Shown here in pieces: positions 1-7,381 of a stretch of DNA of 15,926 nucleotides. The first letter of the stretch is position 1; each line of letters starts with the position of its first letter. The position numbers and the translations under genes are program-made. Under the pieces are notes generated by a model, which was given only the letters and a program-made list of their open reading frames with translations, ran no database searches and was not told where the DNA came from. Source of the stretch: CBCPMX01 sp965120355 (GTDB taxonomy: Bacteria > Bacillota > Clostridia > Oscillospirales > Oscillospiraceae); NCBI GenBank assembly GCA_965120355.1, contig CBCPMX010000113.1:1-15926 (forward strand), written 5' to 3'.

Positions 1-191
1 TTTTCAGGGTGTCGCTGAAAGAACCAGCTTGGCGAATGGAATTGCCGGCGGTGAAGCTTTCGGAGACGCCTTTATTTATTCAATATCAGAGCATGAGAAC
101 GTCAGGACGCCTGCCGGGGGACCAGTTTGGCAGGAGCCTGTATGTTGTATTGTGTCTATTGAGCTTGCAGGGCATGCCCCGCAGGGCCTTT

Positions 192-214
192 TCAGCAGGG
201 ATTTCCCCTGCTGA
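192..214 (+). repeat. Perfect 9-bp hairpin
   Basis: TCAGCAGGG at 192-200 pairs perfectly with CCCTGCTGA at 206-214 around a 5-nt loop. No T-run follows on either strand, so it is a weak terminator candidate; it could be an operator or a leader RNA stem. Confidence 0.5.
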
Positions 215-271
215 TGGGCATTGCTCTTTAGAATAGGGGAGTCCAGGAGATCCCCGGCGCCGGCCCATTGG

Positions 272-353
272 GCTGAGAAACATCATCAGCGGCGTGGCTG
301 CCGCACTGCAGTACGGAGGTACGGCGGTACGTCCAAAAGTGGTGCTTCTCAGC
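272..353 (+). promoter_or_regulatory. Structured leader candidate with closing stem
   Basis: GCTGAGAA at 272-279 pairs with TTCTCAGC at 346-353, closing an 82-nt element that ends 75 nt before the transporter start codon. Inside are a GCGGC/GCCGC hairpin near 289-304 and three 8-bp units beginning GTAC at 311, 319 and 327, the third diverged. The conserved cores of the riboswitches I know (T-box, cobalamin, glycine, ZTP, guanidine) do not match. It may be an uncharacterised cis-regulatory RNA or a set of protein sites. Confidence 0.4.
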
Positions 354-357
354 GAAT

Positions 358-394
358 GTTCCGGACCTTGGGTTCACCGCATGTTCCCCGGAAC
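358..394 (+). repeat. Leader inverted repeat before the ribosome binding site
   Basis: GTTCCGG at 358-364 is complementary to CCGGAAC at 388-394. A competing pairing, GGTTC at 371-375 with GAACC at 391-395, shares the right arm, so two mutually exclusive folds are possible just upstream of the ribosome binding site at 412-418. Confidence 0.4.
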
Positions 395-428
395 CTGTCC
401 AAACACATTTTAAGGAGGAACCAACCAA

Positions 429-2510
429 ATGAAAAGACTTCTAGCACTTTTGCTGGCTTTTGCCATGGTGTTCAGTCTCGCTGCCTGCGGCAGTTCCAGT
501 ACTGAGAGCGAAACCAGCACGAGCGGCTCTGAGAGCACTACGGAGAACAGCTCAGAAGCCACAGAAGAGAGCTCCGAAGCTCCGGTCGTCGAGGTCGCTG
601 AGGAAGACGTCCTGACGGATCCCCAGTTCTATGAGCTCGCCTCCCGTGAACTGGAGACGCACAACATCTTGCTTTCACAGAACGCCTCTGACCTGCAGGT
701 CCTCACCAATCTGTATGACGGCCTGCTGACCAACGACACCCATGGCAACCTGATATCCTGCCTGGCCGAAGAGTGGGGCACCGAGGATGGCGGCCTGACC
801 TGGACCTTTACCCTGCGCCAGGATGCCGTCTGGGTGGACTACACCGGCGCCGAGAAGCAGGGACTGACCGCCAATGACTTTGTGGCCGGCCTGGAGTGGG
901 TTCTCAACGCAGCCAAGAATGAGTCCTTCAACACCTCCATGCCCATGGAGCTGATTGAAGGCGCTGCAGACTACTACAACTACACTGCCGAACTGGTAGA
1001 GGACGGTAACGAAGAAGAGGCGCTGGCGCTGGCCTGGAATAACGAGACCTTCCTGGATATGGTGGGCATCGAGGCCGTGGACGACTACACGCTGGTCTAC
1101 ACCTGCATTACGGAAAAACCCTACTTTGACACCGTCACCACCTACAACTGCCTGTATCCCCTGGCTGTGGGTCTGATTGATGAGATCGGTGTGGACGGCC
1201 TGAAGGAACTGTCCTATGACACCACCTGGTACTCCGGCCCCTACATCATGACCGAGTACATCCACGGCAACGAGAAGGTTCTGGAGCAGAACCCCCTGTG
1301 GTGGGGCGCGGAGGAGAACACCCGTTTCAACTCTGTCACCATCAAGATGGTCGATTCCGCTGACGTGGCCTACCAGCTGTACCAGACCGGCGAGCTGGAT
1401 CAGGTGTCCCTGTCGGAATCCAACCTGTCCATCATCTATGATGACGCCAGCAGCGAGTTCTATAACTACCTGGTGGAAGCCCGTCCCACCAAGTACTCCT
1501 ATCAGATCCACTTCGTCTACAACAAGAATGATGAGGACGGCGCCCCGGACGTCAACTGGAATACCGCTGTGGCCAACGAGGCCTTCCGCCTGTCCTGGTA
1601 CTACGGCCTGGATCTGACCAGCTACTACAGACGAACCAACGCCATCAATCCGATGAAGTGCGAGAACAACTTCTACACCATGACCAACGTGGCCATCACC
1701 TCTGACGGCACCGATTACACCGAATTGGTTCGCCAGGAGCTGGGGCTGCCCGAGAGCGACGGCGAGACCATGGTCCGTCTGGACAGCGATCTGGCCCAGC
1801 AGTACAAGGAGCAGGCCATGGAAGAGTTGAGCGCGCAGGGCGTTACCTTCCCGGTGGAAATTGACTACTACATTGCCGCCTCCAGCCAGACCGCGCTGGA
1901 CTCCGCCAACGTGCTGAAGCAGTGCTTCACGGATTCTCTGGGCGATGACTATGTGGTTCTGAATATTCAGACCTATGTTTCTTCTCTGGCCACAGAAGTT
2001 CGGACGCCTAAACTGGCCTCTATCTACATCAGTGGCTGGGGCGCCGACTACGGCGATCCGCAGAACTACCTGGTGCAGGAGACCTTCGGCAACGACAACG
2101 CCTACTACTCTGCGGTTTATTCTGTGATTAACGACTTCTATGAAGATCCTGATGCCGATCCCGAAGATCCGGAGTATGTGGCCCCTGCTGAGCCTTACAA
2201 CGACGAGCTGATTGAGATATATGAGGAGTACACCAGGCTGGTCAATGAGGCGGACGCCATCACCGACGATCTGGATGCCCGCTATGCTGCCTACGCTGTG
2301 GCCGAGGCATATCTGATTGAGCACGCCCTGGTCATCCCCTGCAACTATGATGTTTCCTGGCAGCTGACCTGCGTCAACGACTACTCCAAGATCTATGCCG
2401 CCTACGGCATCCAGAACAACCGGTATCTGAACTGGGAGACGAATGCCAACGGGTTCACCACTGCGGACTATGAGGCTTTTGCCGCTGCGTACAACAGCGC
2501 TGCTGAATAA
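429..2510 (+). CDS. Oligopeptide-type ABC transporter substrate-binding lipoprotein (SBP family 5)
   Basis: This is the extracytoplasmic receptor of the transporter encoded downstream. The 693-residue protein starts with a lipoprotein signal peptide (basic MKR, hydrophobic core, lipobox LAAC with the lipidated Cys at residue 20). A Ser/Thr/Glu-rich tether runs to about residue 55, and the rest is a family 5 binding protein. The N-terminal part shows the usual order: a stretch around LYDGLL, then an AEEW segment, then TFTLRQDAVW and a DFVAGLEW segment. It is longer than the usual 520-600 residues; an acidic, proline-rich insertion near residues 570-600 (DPDADPEDPEYVAPAEP) accounts for part of this. 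The start follows AAGGAGG at 412-418 with a 10-nt spacing. The ligand is likely a peptide, but family 5 members also bind nickel, heme and sugars, so the substrate is not settled. Confidence 0.93.
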   Translation: MKRLLALLLAFAMVFSLAACGSSSTESETSTSGSESTTENSSEATEESSEAPVVEVAEEDVLTDPQFYELASRELETHNILLSQNASDLQVLTNLYDGLLTNDTHGNLISCLAEEWGTEDGGLTWTFTLRQDAVWVDYTGAEKQGLTANDFVAGLEWVLNAAKNESFNTSMPMELIEGAADYYNYTAELVEDGNEEEALALAWNNETFLDMVGIEAVDDYTLVYTCITEKPYFDTVTTYNCLYPLAVGLIDEIGVDGLKELSYDTTWYSGPYIMTEYIHGNEKVLEQNPLWWGAEENTRFNSVTIKMVDSADVAYQLYQTGELDQVSLSESNLSIIYDDASSEFYNYLVEARPTKYSYQIHFVYNKNDEDGAPDVNWNTAVANEAFRLSWYYGLDLTSYYRRTNAINPMKCENNFYTMTNVAITSDGTDYTELVRQELGLPESDGETMVRLDSDLAQQYKEQAMEELSAQGVTFPVEIDYYIAASSQTALDSANVLKQCFTDSLGDDYVVLNIQTYVSSLATEVRTPKLASIYISGWGADYGDPQNYLVQETFGNDNAYYSAVYSVINDFYEDPDADPEDPEYVAPAEPYNDELIEIYEEYTRLVNEADAITDDLDARYAAYAVAEAYLIEHALVIPCNYDVSWQLTCVNDYSKIYAAYGIQNNRYLNWETNANGFTTADYEAFAAAYNSAAE

Positions 2511-2526
2511 GTTCTGACTCAATTGC

Positions 2527-2653
2527 GGGGCTGCCCCCCGGGCGGTCTGCCCAAGGGCAGCCCCCTTTGCCATACCCGCGGCAAGCGGGTATGCGGGTTT
2601 GATCCGGGGAATCCGGCGCGTCGGCCCAATGTCGTGCCGGCGCGGGGGATTCC
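2527..2653 (+). promoter_or_regulatory. Three consecutive hairpins in the binding-protein/permease spacer
   Basis: The 187-nt gap holds three strong inverted repeats. GGGGCTGCCC (2527-2536) pairs with GGGCAGCCCC (2555-2564), followed by TTT. CATACCCGC (2571-2579) pairs with GCGGGTATG (2585-2593). GGAATCC (2608-2614) pairs with GGATTCC (2647-2653), with an inner arm CGCGTCGGC pairing with GCCGGCGCG through one wobble. The first may be a weak, leaky terminator; together they would stabilise the 3' end of the upstream message. This is the usual way binding proteins are made in excess over permeases. Confidence 0.65.
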
Positions 2654-2697
2654 ACCGGTTCCCCCTCTTACTTCAAAACGGATAAGGATGATCTGAC

Positions 2698-3660
2698 ATG
2701 GCAATGGCTAAATACACCGCACGTCGTTTGATCCAGGGCCTGATCACTGTTTTCATCATTGCCACGCTGGTGTTTCTTTTGATGCGTCTGCTGCCCACCG
2801 ACTACTACTTCACTGAGGATCAGCTCATGAAGTTTACGGATCAGCAGAAGGAAGAGGCACTGAAGGCAGCGGGCCTGCTGGACCCCATCAGTACGCAGTT
2901 GCTGAATTTCTATAGCGACCTGTTGCGTCTGGACTTCGGTGAGTCCCGCCGTATTCAGACCGGCGTTCCGGTGGTTGAGGTGATCGGCTCCAAACTCGCG
3001 ATCTCCATGAAGCTGGGCGTGATCGCCCTTTGTATTTCCTTGGTTTTGGGTGTCATTTTGGGCATCCTGCAAACATTGTTTAAAGACCGATTTGTGGACC
3101 ACCTCGGCACAGCCTACACAGTTTTTGTCAATGCAGTGCCAAGTTTGGTGTCATACTCCTTAATATTGGTGTTCGGCGCAAATGTTCTGGGGCTGCCGTC
3201 CACCTATTCTGCAAGAAACAACACAGCCCTGTCCTGCGTGCTTCCAGTGGCGTGTCTGAGCCTGTCATCCATTGCGGGCTATGCCCTCTGGACACGGCGG
3301 TACATGGTGGACGAGCTGAATAAAGATTATATCAAGCTGGCCCGGATTAAGGGCCAGGGCAGTGGCCAGATTATGACCAAGCAGGTGCTGCGCAACGCAT
3401 TTGTGCCGCTGGCGCAGTATTTGCCCGCATCTTTCCTGCTGACCATCAGCGGCTCCCTGCTGGCAGAGCGGTTCTTTTCGGTGCCTGGCATGGGTCCCCT
3501 GCTGACTGACGCGATCCAGCGTTACGATCTGAACGTGGTGCAGACGCTGGTGATCTTCTATGCCGCCTTGGGCATCCTGGGTGTGTTCCTGGGCGATGTT
3601 TTAATGATGATCATCGATCCCCGGATCAAACTGGCAGGGAAAGGAGACGCAACAAGATGA
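2698..3660 (+). CDS. ABC transporter permease, OppB/DppB type
   Basis: First of two membrane permeases (320 residues) forming the peptide translocation pore. The N-terminus has a first membrane helix at about residues 10-30 ending in RLLPTDYYF, then an extracytoplasmic loop of about 70 residues and a core of five more helices, the standard OppB layout. The cytoplasmic coupling helix (EAA loop) lies near residues 215-235 (IKLARIKGQG onward). It ends in DPRIKL, typical of the family. The start follows AAGGA at 2684-2688; an ATG six bases later is possible but further from the site. Codons of the last base overlap the next permease gene by 4 nt (ATGA), indicating translational coupling. Confidence 0.94.
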   Translation: MAMAKYTARRLIQGLITVFIIATLVFLLMRLLPTDYYFTEDQLMKFTDQQKEEALKAAGLLDPISTQLLNFYSDLLRLDFGESRRIQTGVPVVEVIGSKLAISMKLGVIALCISLVLGVILGILQTLFKDRFVDHLGTAYTVFVNAVPSLVSYSLILVFGANVLGLPSTYSARNNTALSCVLPVACLSLSSIAGYALWTRRYMVDELNKDYIKLARIKGQGSGQIMTKQVLRNAFVPLAQYLPASFLLTISGSLLAERFFSVPGMGPLLTDAIQRYDLNVVQTLVIFYAALGILGVFLGDVLMMIIDPRIKLAGKGDATR

Positions 3661-4607
3661 CAGACGAGCTGAACAAAAAAATCGCAGAAACCGAGAAAGA
3701 GGACGAGCTGTTCTACTTCGTCCCTTACTCCGCCGAACAGGCCGAAGCCACTGGTTACTCCAACTACTCCTATTGGGGATCTGTCTGGAAGAACTTCACC
3801 AAGAAGAAGGTCTCCGTGGTCATGGCACTGGTGTTTCTGGCCCTGTTTATCTTCACCTTTGTGGCACTGGCCATTGGCAAGTACGACGTCAATAATCTGG
3901 TGCCGGACACCAGTCTGGCTTTCCAGTCTCCAAACAGCGAATACTGGTTCGGTACCGACAACCTGGGCCGGGACTACTGGAGTCAGGTCTGGTATGCCAG
4001 CCGGATTTCCATTGAGCTGGCCGCCGTTGTCGCCTTGGGCGAAATGGTCATCGGCGTCACACTGGGCCTGCTGTGGGGCTATGTCAGCATTGCCGACAAG
4101 ATTCTCACCGAGGTCTATAACCTGATTTACAACGTGCCCACCATCATTTACATGACGCTGATTGCCCTGATCGTGGGCCAGAGCTTCTGGATCATGGCCG
4201 CAGCCATGATTGCCATCGGCTGGCTGGCCATGGCGCGAAACGTTCGAAATTTGGTCATTATGTACCGGGATCGGGAGTACAATCTGGCCTCCCGCTGCTT
4301 GGGCACGCCGGTATACCGTATTCTTCTGAAGAACATCCTGCCGTATCTGGTCAGCGTGATCCTGTTGCGGCTGGCCCTGTCCATCCCCAGCACCATCGCG
4401 CTGGAATCCACGCTGTCTTACCTGGGCCTGGGCCTGGATGTCAACACGCCGTCTCTGGGCATTCTGCTGCGGAACGCCAGAAGCTATTTCCTGGCCTATC
4501 CGTATCTGCTGGTGTTCCCGGCGGTGATTGTGTCCATCATAACAGTGACGTTCTATCTGGTCGGCAATGCGTTTTCCGACGCTGCCGATCCGCGCAATCA
4601 CGTGTAA
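3657..4607 (+). CDS. ABC transporter permease, OppC/DppC type
   Basis: Second permease (316 residues). A soluble N-terminal segment of about 50 residues, with a Tyr/Ser/Asn-rich stretch, precedes the first membrane helix at about 55-75. A loop carrying the family hallmark GTDNLGRDYWSQ leads into the transport domain of about five helices. The EAA coupling loop is near residues 205-225 (ASRCLGTPVYRILLKNI), and the protein ends in FSDAADPRNHV, the usual OppC close. It overlaps the upstream permease stop by 4 nt and has AGGAG in the end of that gene as ribosome binding site. It should pair with the OppB-type permease and the two ATPases that follow. Confidence 0.94.
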   Translation: MTDELNKKIAETEKEDELFYFVPYSAEQAEATGYSNYSYWGSVWKNFTKKKVSVVMALVFLALFIFTFVALAIGKYDVNNLVPDTSLAFQSPNSEYWFGTDNLGRDYWSQVWYASRISIELAAVVALGEMVIGVTLGLLWGYVSIADKILTEVYNLIYNVPTIIYMTLIALIVGQSFWIMAAAMIAIGWLAMARNVRNLVIMYRDREYNLASRCLGTPVYRILLKNILPYLVSVILLRLALSIPSTIALESTLSYLGLGLDVNTPSLGILLRNARSYFLAYPYLLVFPAVIVSIITVTFYLVGNAFSDAADPRNHV

Positions 4608-4619
4608 AGGAGGGGCAAT

Positions 4620-5663
4620 ATGGACAACAGAACCCCAATATTGTCCGCCGAGGACGTTGAAATTCAGTTCAGCCTGCGCGGCAGAATGCTCAATGCCATC
4701 CGCAAGTGTTCGCTGGATCTGTATGAGGGCGAGTCCCTTGCCATTGTGGGCGAGTCCGGTTCCGGCAAGAGCGTGTTCACCAAGTCCTTTTTGGGAATGC
4801 TGGACGCCAACGGCAAAATTACCGGCGGCTCCATTATGTATGAGGGGAAGGACATCTCCAAGTACACCAAAGAGAAGGAATGGAAGGGCATTCGCGGCAA
4901 GAAAATCTCCATGGTCATGCAGGACCCCATGACTTCCCTGAACCCCCTGAAAAAAGTGGGCAAGCAGATTCAGGAGAGCATTGAGCTGCATCGCGGCGTC
5001 AAGGGCGTCGAGGCAAAGAAGCTGGCTATTGAGATGCTGGATAAAGTGGGCATTCCGGATCCGGAGCGCCGGTACAATCAATATCCCCACGAGTTTTCCG
5101 GCGGCATGCGGCAGAGAGTGGTAATCGCCATTGCCGTGGCCTGCCACCCCCAGATTCTTATTTGCGACGAGCCGACGACGGCTTTGGACGTGACGATTCA
5201 GGCGCAGATTCTGGATCTGATCGGCGCATTGAAAGATGAACTGGGTATGACCGTAGTCTACATTACCCATGACCTGGGCGTGGTTGCCAACGTGGCCGAC
5301 CGCGTGGCAGTCATGTACGCCGGTCAGTTTGTGGAGTATGGCACTGTGGAAGAGATCTTCTACGACGCCTGGCACCCCTATACCTGGGCGCTGCTGTCGG
5401 CCCTGCCGCAGCTGGGCACCAAAGGTGAGGAACTGGCCACCATCGAAGGTACGCCGCCCAACCTGTTTAATGTCATTCAGGGCGACGCATTTGCACCCCG
5501 CAATAAACATGCCCTGGCCATTGACTTTGTGAAGGAGCCGCCCTTCTTTGAGGTGTCGCCCACCCACAAGGCCAAGACCTGGTACTTGGATCCGCGGTGC
5601 CCCAAGTTTGACCGGCCGGAAAATATCAGCCGGTACCGCGAACTTATTCGGCAGAAAGGGTGA
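4620..5663 (+). CDS. ABC transporter ATP-binding protein, OppD/DppD type
   Basis: Cytoplasmic ATPase subunit (347 residues). All nucleotide-binding motifs are present: Walker A GESGSGKS at 44-51, Q-loop Gln101, signature SGGMRQR from 160, Walker B ending ICDE at 181-184 and switch His217. The C-terminal oligopeptide-transporter domain begins near HPYTWALLSALP (252-263). That domain normally has four conserved cysteines, reported to hold a [4Fe-4S] cluster in some OppD/DppD proteins. By my alignment those positions are Asp290, Asn295, Asp302 and Thr320, so the cluster site appears lost. AAAGGAGG-like sequence directly precedes the ATG, 12 nt after the permease stop. Confidence 0.93.
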   Translation: MDNRTPILSAEDVEIQFSLRGRMLNAIRKCSLDLYEGESLAIVGESGSGKSVFTKSFLGMLDANGKITGGSIMYEGKDISKYTKEKEWKGIRGKKISMVMQDPMTSLNPLKKVGKQIQESIELHRGVKGVEAKKLAIEMLDKVGIPDPERRYNQYPHEFSGGMRQRVVIAIAVACHPQILICDEPTTALDVTIQAQILDLIGALKDELGMTVVYITHDLGVVANVADRVAVMYAGQFVEYGTVEEIFYDAWHPYTWALLSALPQLGTKGEELATIEGTPPNLFNVIQGDAFAPRNKHALAIDFVKEPPFFEVSPTHKAKTWYLDPRCPKFDRPENISRYRELIRQKG

Positions 5664-5668
5664 CGAAT

Positions 5669-6601
5669 ATGGCCGAGAGAGAAAAACTGATTGAAGTCAA
5701 GGATCTTCAAGTCACCTTCGGTTCCGGCCGCAGAAAATTCGTCGCCGTGGACCATGTCAACTTTGAGATCTATAAGGGTGAGACGTTCTCGCTGGTGGGC
5801 GAGTCCGGCTCCGGCAAGACTACCATTGGCCGGGCCATCGTCCGCATCAACCCCACCTCTACCGGCGACATTCTGTTCAAAGGGCAGAAGATCAACGGGA
5901 AGATTTCCAAGGAGTTGGACCGGGAGGTCATTCGCAAAATGCAGATGATCTTCCAGGATCCCCAGGCATCGCTGAATGAGCGCGCCAAGGTGGACTATAT
6001 CATTTCCGAGGGCCTGATCAACTTTAAGTTGTATAAGGATGAAGAGGATCGGATGAATAAGGTCCAGAGAGCGCTGCGGGAAGTGGGCCTGTTGCCGGAA
6101 TTTGCATCCCGGTTCCCCCACGAGTTTTCCGGCGGCCAGCGGCAGCGTATCGGCATTGCCCGTGCGCTGATTATGGAGCCTGAATTCGTAGTGGCTGACG
6201 AGCCCATCTCCGCGCTGGACGTGTCTATCCGCGCCCAGGTGCTGAACCTGCTGAACAGGCTGAAAGCCAGCAGAGGGCTGACCTATCTGTTCATCGCCCA
6301 CGACTTGTCGGTGGTACGGTTCATATCCGATCGCATCGCCGTCATCTACAAGGGCCGCATTGTGGAGCTGGCGGAGGCCGAGGAGCTGTTCCTCCATCCG
6401 CTGCACCCCTACACCAAGGCGCTGTTGTCGGCGGTGCCCATCCCCGACCCGGAGCTGGAAAAGAAAAAGAAGTTGGTGGTTTACGACCCCAGCGTACACG
6501 ACTATTCCAAAGACGGCCCCGTTTGGCATGAAATCCGTCCCGGACACTTTGTCTACGGCAACCAGAAGGAGCTGGAGGGCTACGAAAAGGAACTGGCGTA
6601 A
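5669..6601 (+). CDS. ABC transporter ATP-binding protein, OppF/DppF type
   Basis: Second ATPase subunit (310 residues), heterodimer partner of the OppD-type protein. Motifs: Walker A GESGSGKT at 44-51, Q-loop in IFQDPQ (about 94-99), signature SGGQRQR from 154, Walker B ending VADE at 175-178 and switch His211. I chose the ATG at 5669, which sits 6-7 nt after AAAGGGTG; an in-frame GTG at 5660 would overlap the upstream gene but has a poor ribosome binding site. The C-terminus lacks the usual Cys-bearing motif and ends instead in a short tail with DPSVHDYS, IRPGHFVYG and a Lys/Glu-rich end, a variant I associate with clostridial transporters. Confidence 0.92.
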   Translation: MAEREKLIEVKDLQVTFGSGRRKFVAVDHVNFEIYKGETFSLVGESGSGKTTIGRAIVRINPTSTGDILFKGQKINGKISKELDREVIRKMQMIFQDPQASLNERAKVDYIISEGLINFKLYKDEEDRMNKVQRALREVGLLPEFASRFPHEFSGGQRQRIGIARALIMEPEFVVADEPISALDVSIRAQVLNLLNRLKASRGLTYLFIAHDLSVVRFISDRIAVIYKGRIVELAEAEELFLHPLHPYTKALLSAVPIPDPELEKKKKLVVYDPSVHDYSKDGPVWHEIRPGHFVYGNQKELEGYEKELA

Positions 6602-6613
6602 AGGGGACTGGTC

Positions 6614-7021
6614 ATGAAGACCCTGTGGAAGCTGTATCGCACCGGACGGCTCATCCGCCCTACGGTGTACTGGATCATATTCAAGGCAGCGATCCTGCTG
6701 GGACTGTCCCTGCTGTGGGAACGGTTCCTGGATAAGGGCGCGCGTGGAATGTCGTTCGGCCTTGGGATTCTGTCGGTGATTCTGCTGGCGCTGGCTTGGT
6801 TCCACTATCTGGCGCTGGATGGCGTACGGATCCATCATCTGCTGGAAAAGCCGAAGAAGGAGAAAAAAAGCAAGGTGCGCGCCCACGATATCATTGACTT
6901 TGTGGACGAACCCGTGGAGGTTTTTTCGGAACTGACCCGGGACGAGAAATCCGCATGTCATCTGGTCTCCAGTTTCCTGACGGGTCTTGCCGGCTTTCTG
7001 ATCAGCCTGATCCTTCCTTAG
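6614..7021 (+). CDS. Small membrane protein of unknown function, last gene of the transporter operon
   Basis: A 135-residue protein with three likely membrane helices (about residues 17-36, 46-66 and 116-134). Between the second and third lies a cytoplasmic-looking segment with a Lys-rich patch (KPKKEKKSK) followed by an acidic stretch (DIIDFVDEPVEVF). The N-terminus is basic. It starts 12 nt after the OppF-type gene, has AAAGGGGA as ribosome binding site and ends 30 nt before a strong terminator, so it belongs to the same transcript. I do not recognise a family. A role as accessory or assembly subunit of the transporter is a guess from position only. Confidence 0.75.
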   Translation: MKTLWKLYRTGRLIRPTVYWIIFKAAILLGLSLLWERFLDKGARGMSFGLGILSVILLALAWFHYLALDGVRIHHLLEKPKKEKKSKVRAHDIIDFVDEPVEVFSELTRDEKSACHLVSSFLTGLAGFLISLILP

Positions 7022-7050
7022 CAATTCCGGGTATGGTCAAATTTGATATG

Positions 7051-7079
7051 GGTCCCGATTATCCGATCGGGACCTTTTT
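7051..7079 (+). terminator. Rho-independent terminator of the transporter operon
   Basis: GGTCCCGAT (7051-7059) pairs perfectly with ATCGGGACC (7066-7074) around a 6-nt loop and is followed by TTTTT at 7075-7079. It lies 30 nt after the stop codon of the small membrane protein gene. Confidence 0.92.
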
Positions 7080-7301
7080 CAGATTGATCGGCTTCAAGGG
7101 CGCAAAGCGCTGGGGCGGAACCTTGCGGGAATCCGTTCCGGCCAGTCAGACCGGCATGGCGGTTCCCTGGCAAAGCAGACGGTGTACACCAGCTGGTCAA
7201 TGGGCAGGCATTCCTCAGCGGTATAGACATTTGCCGTACCGGCGCCGGATGCGCCGCAGTGTGCGCCGGGCGGGAACGCCGCATTTCTGACATTGGTCAA
7301 A
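7080..7301. other. Stretch with no supported gene between two facing terminators
   Basis: About 220 nt separate the plus-strand transporter terminator from the minus-strand terminator of the 55-aa gene. Short open frames exist on both strands, but none has a ribosome binding site or a recognisable sequence, so I leave them uncalled. Confidence 0.5.
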
Positions 7302-7335
7302 GAAAAACGCAGCGTTTCCGTCGGAAGCGCTGCGT
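7302..7335 (-). terminator. Rho-independent terminator of the 55-aa gene
   Basis: The arms at 7307-7319 and 7323-7335 pair over 13 bp with one G-U wobble around a GTC loop. Read on the minus strand the hairpin is followed by a TTTTTCTTT tract (complement of 7307-7299). It lies about 47 nt after the stop codon of the minus-strand gene at 7382-7549. Confidence 0.88.
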
Positions 7336-7381
7336 GAGGATATCAATGACTTCAGTCTTACTTCAACTTCGGGTTCCAGCC

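Larger units (their letters stand above)
1..428. other. Gene-free region upstream of the transporter operon
   Basis: No reading frame here has a convincing ribosome binding site or recognisable protein. The region holds several inverted repeats (2-20, 192-214, 272-353, 358-394). I found no promoter with two good hexamers; a TAGAAT at 229-234 could be a -10 box but lacks a matching -35. It is probably a promoter plus structured 5' leader for the binding-protein gene at 429. Confidence 0.5.

Noticed and set aside
311..353. T-box-like sequence (GTACGGCGGTACGTCC) in the leader
   Set aside because: The conserved TGGNACCGCG core and specifier architecture are absent, and the downstream gene is not an amino acid or tRNA synthetase gene by itself.
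675..2573. Long minus-strand open frame of over 600 codons opposite the binding-protein gene
   Set aside because: It is an antisense shadow caused by codon bias of the real gene; low-complexity Val/Gly/Gln-rich sequence with no domain and no ribosome binding site.
3558..5567. Long minus-strand open frame opposite the permease and OppD-type genes
   Set aside because: Covers several real genes antisense, His/Gln-rich composition typical of shadow frames, no recognisable family.
7094..7300. Minus-strand frame of 68 codons containing a protein-like ECLPIDQLVYTVCF stretch
   Set aside because: It would start at TTG immediately after a terminator and has no ribosome binding site; I cannot link it to a family. 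It could be a gene remnant, but the evidence is too thin to call.
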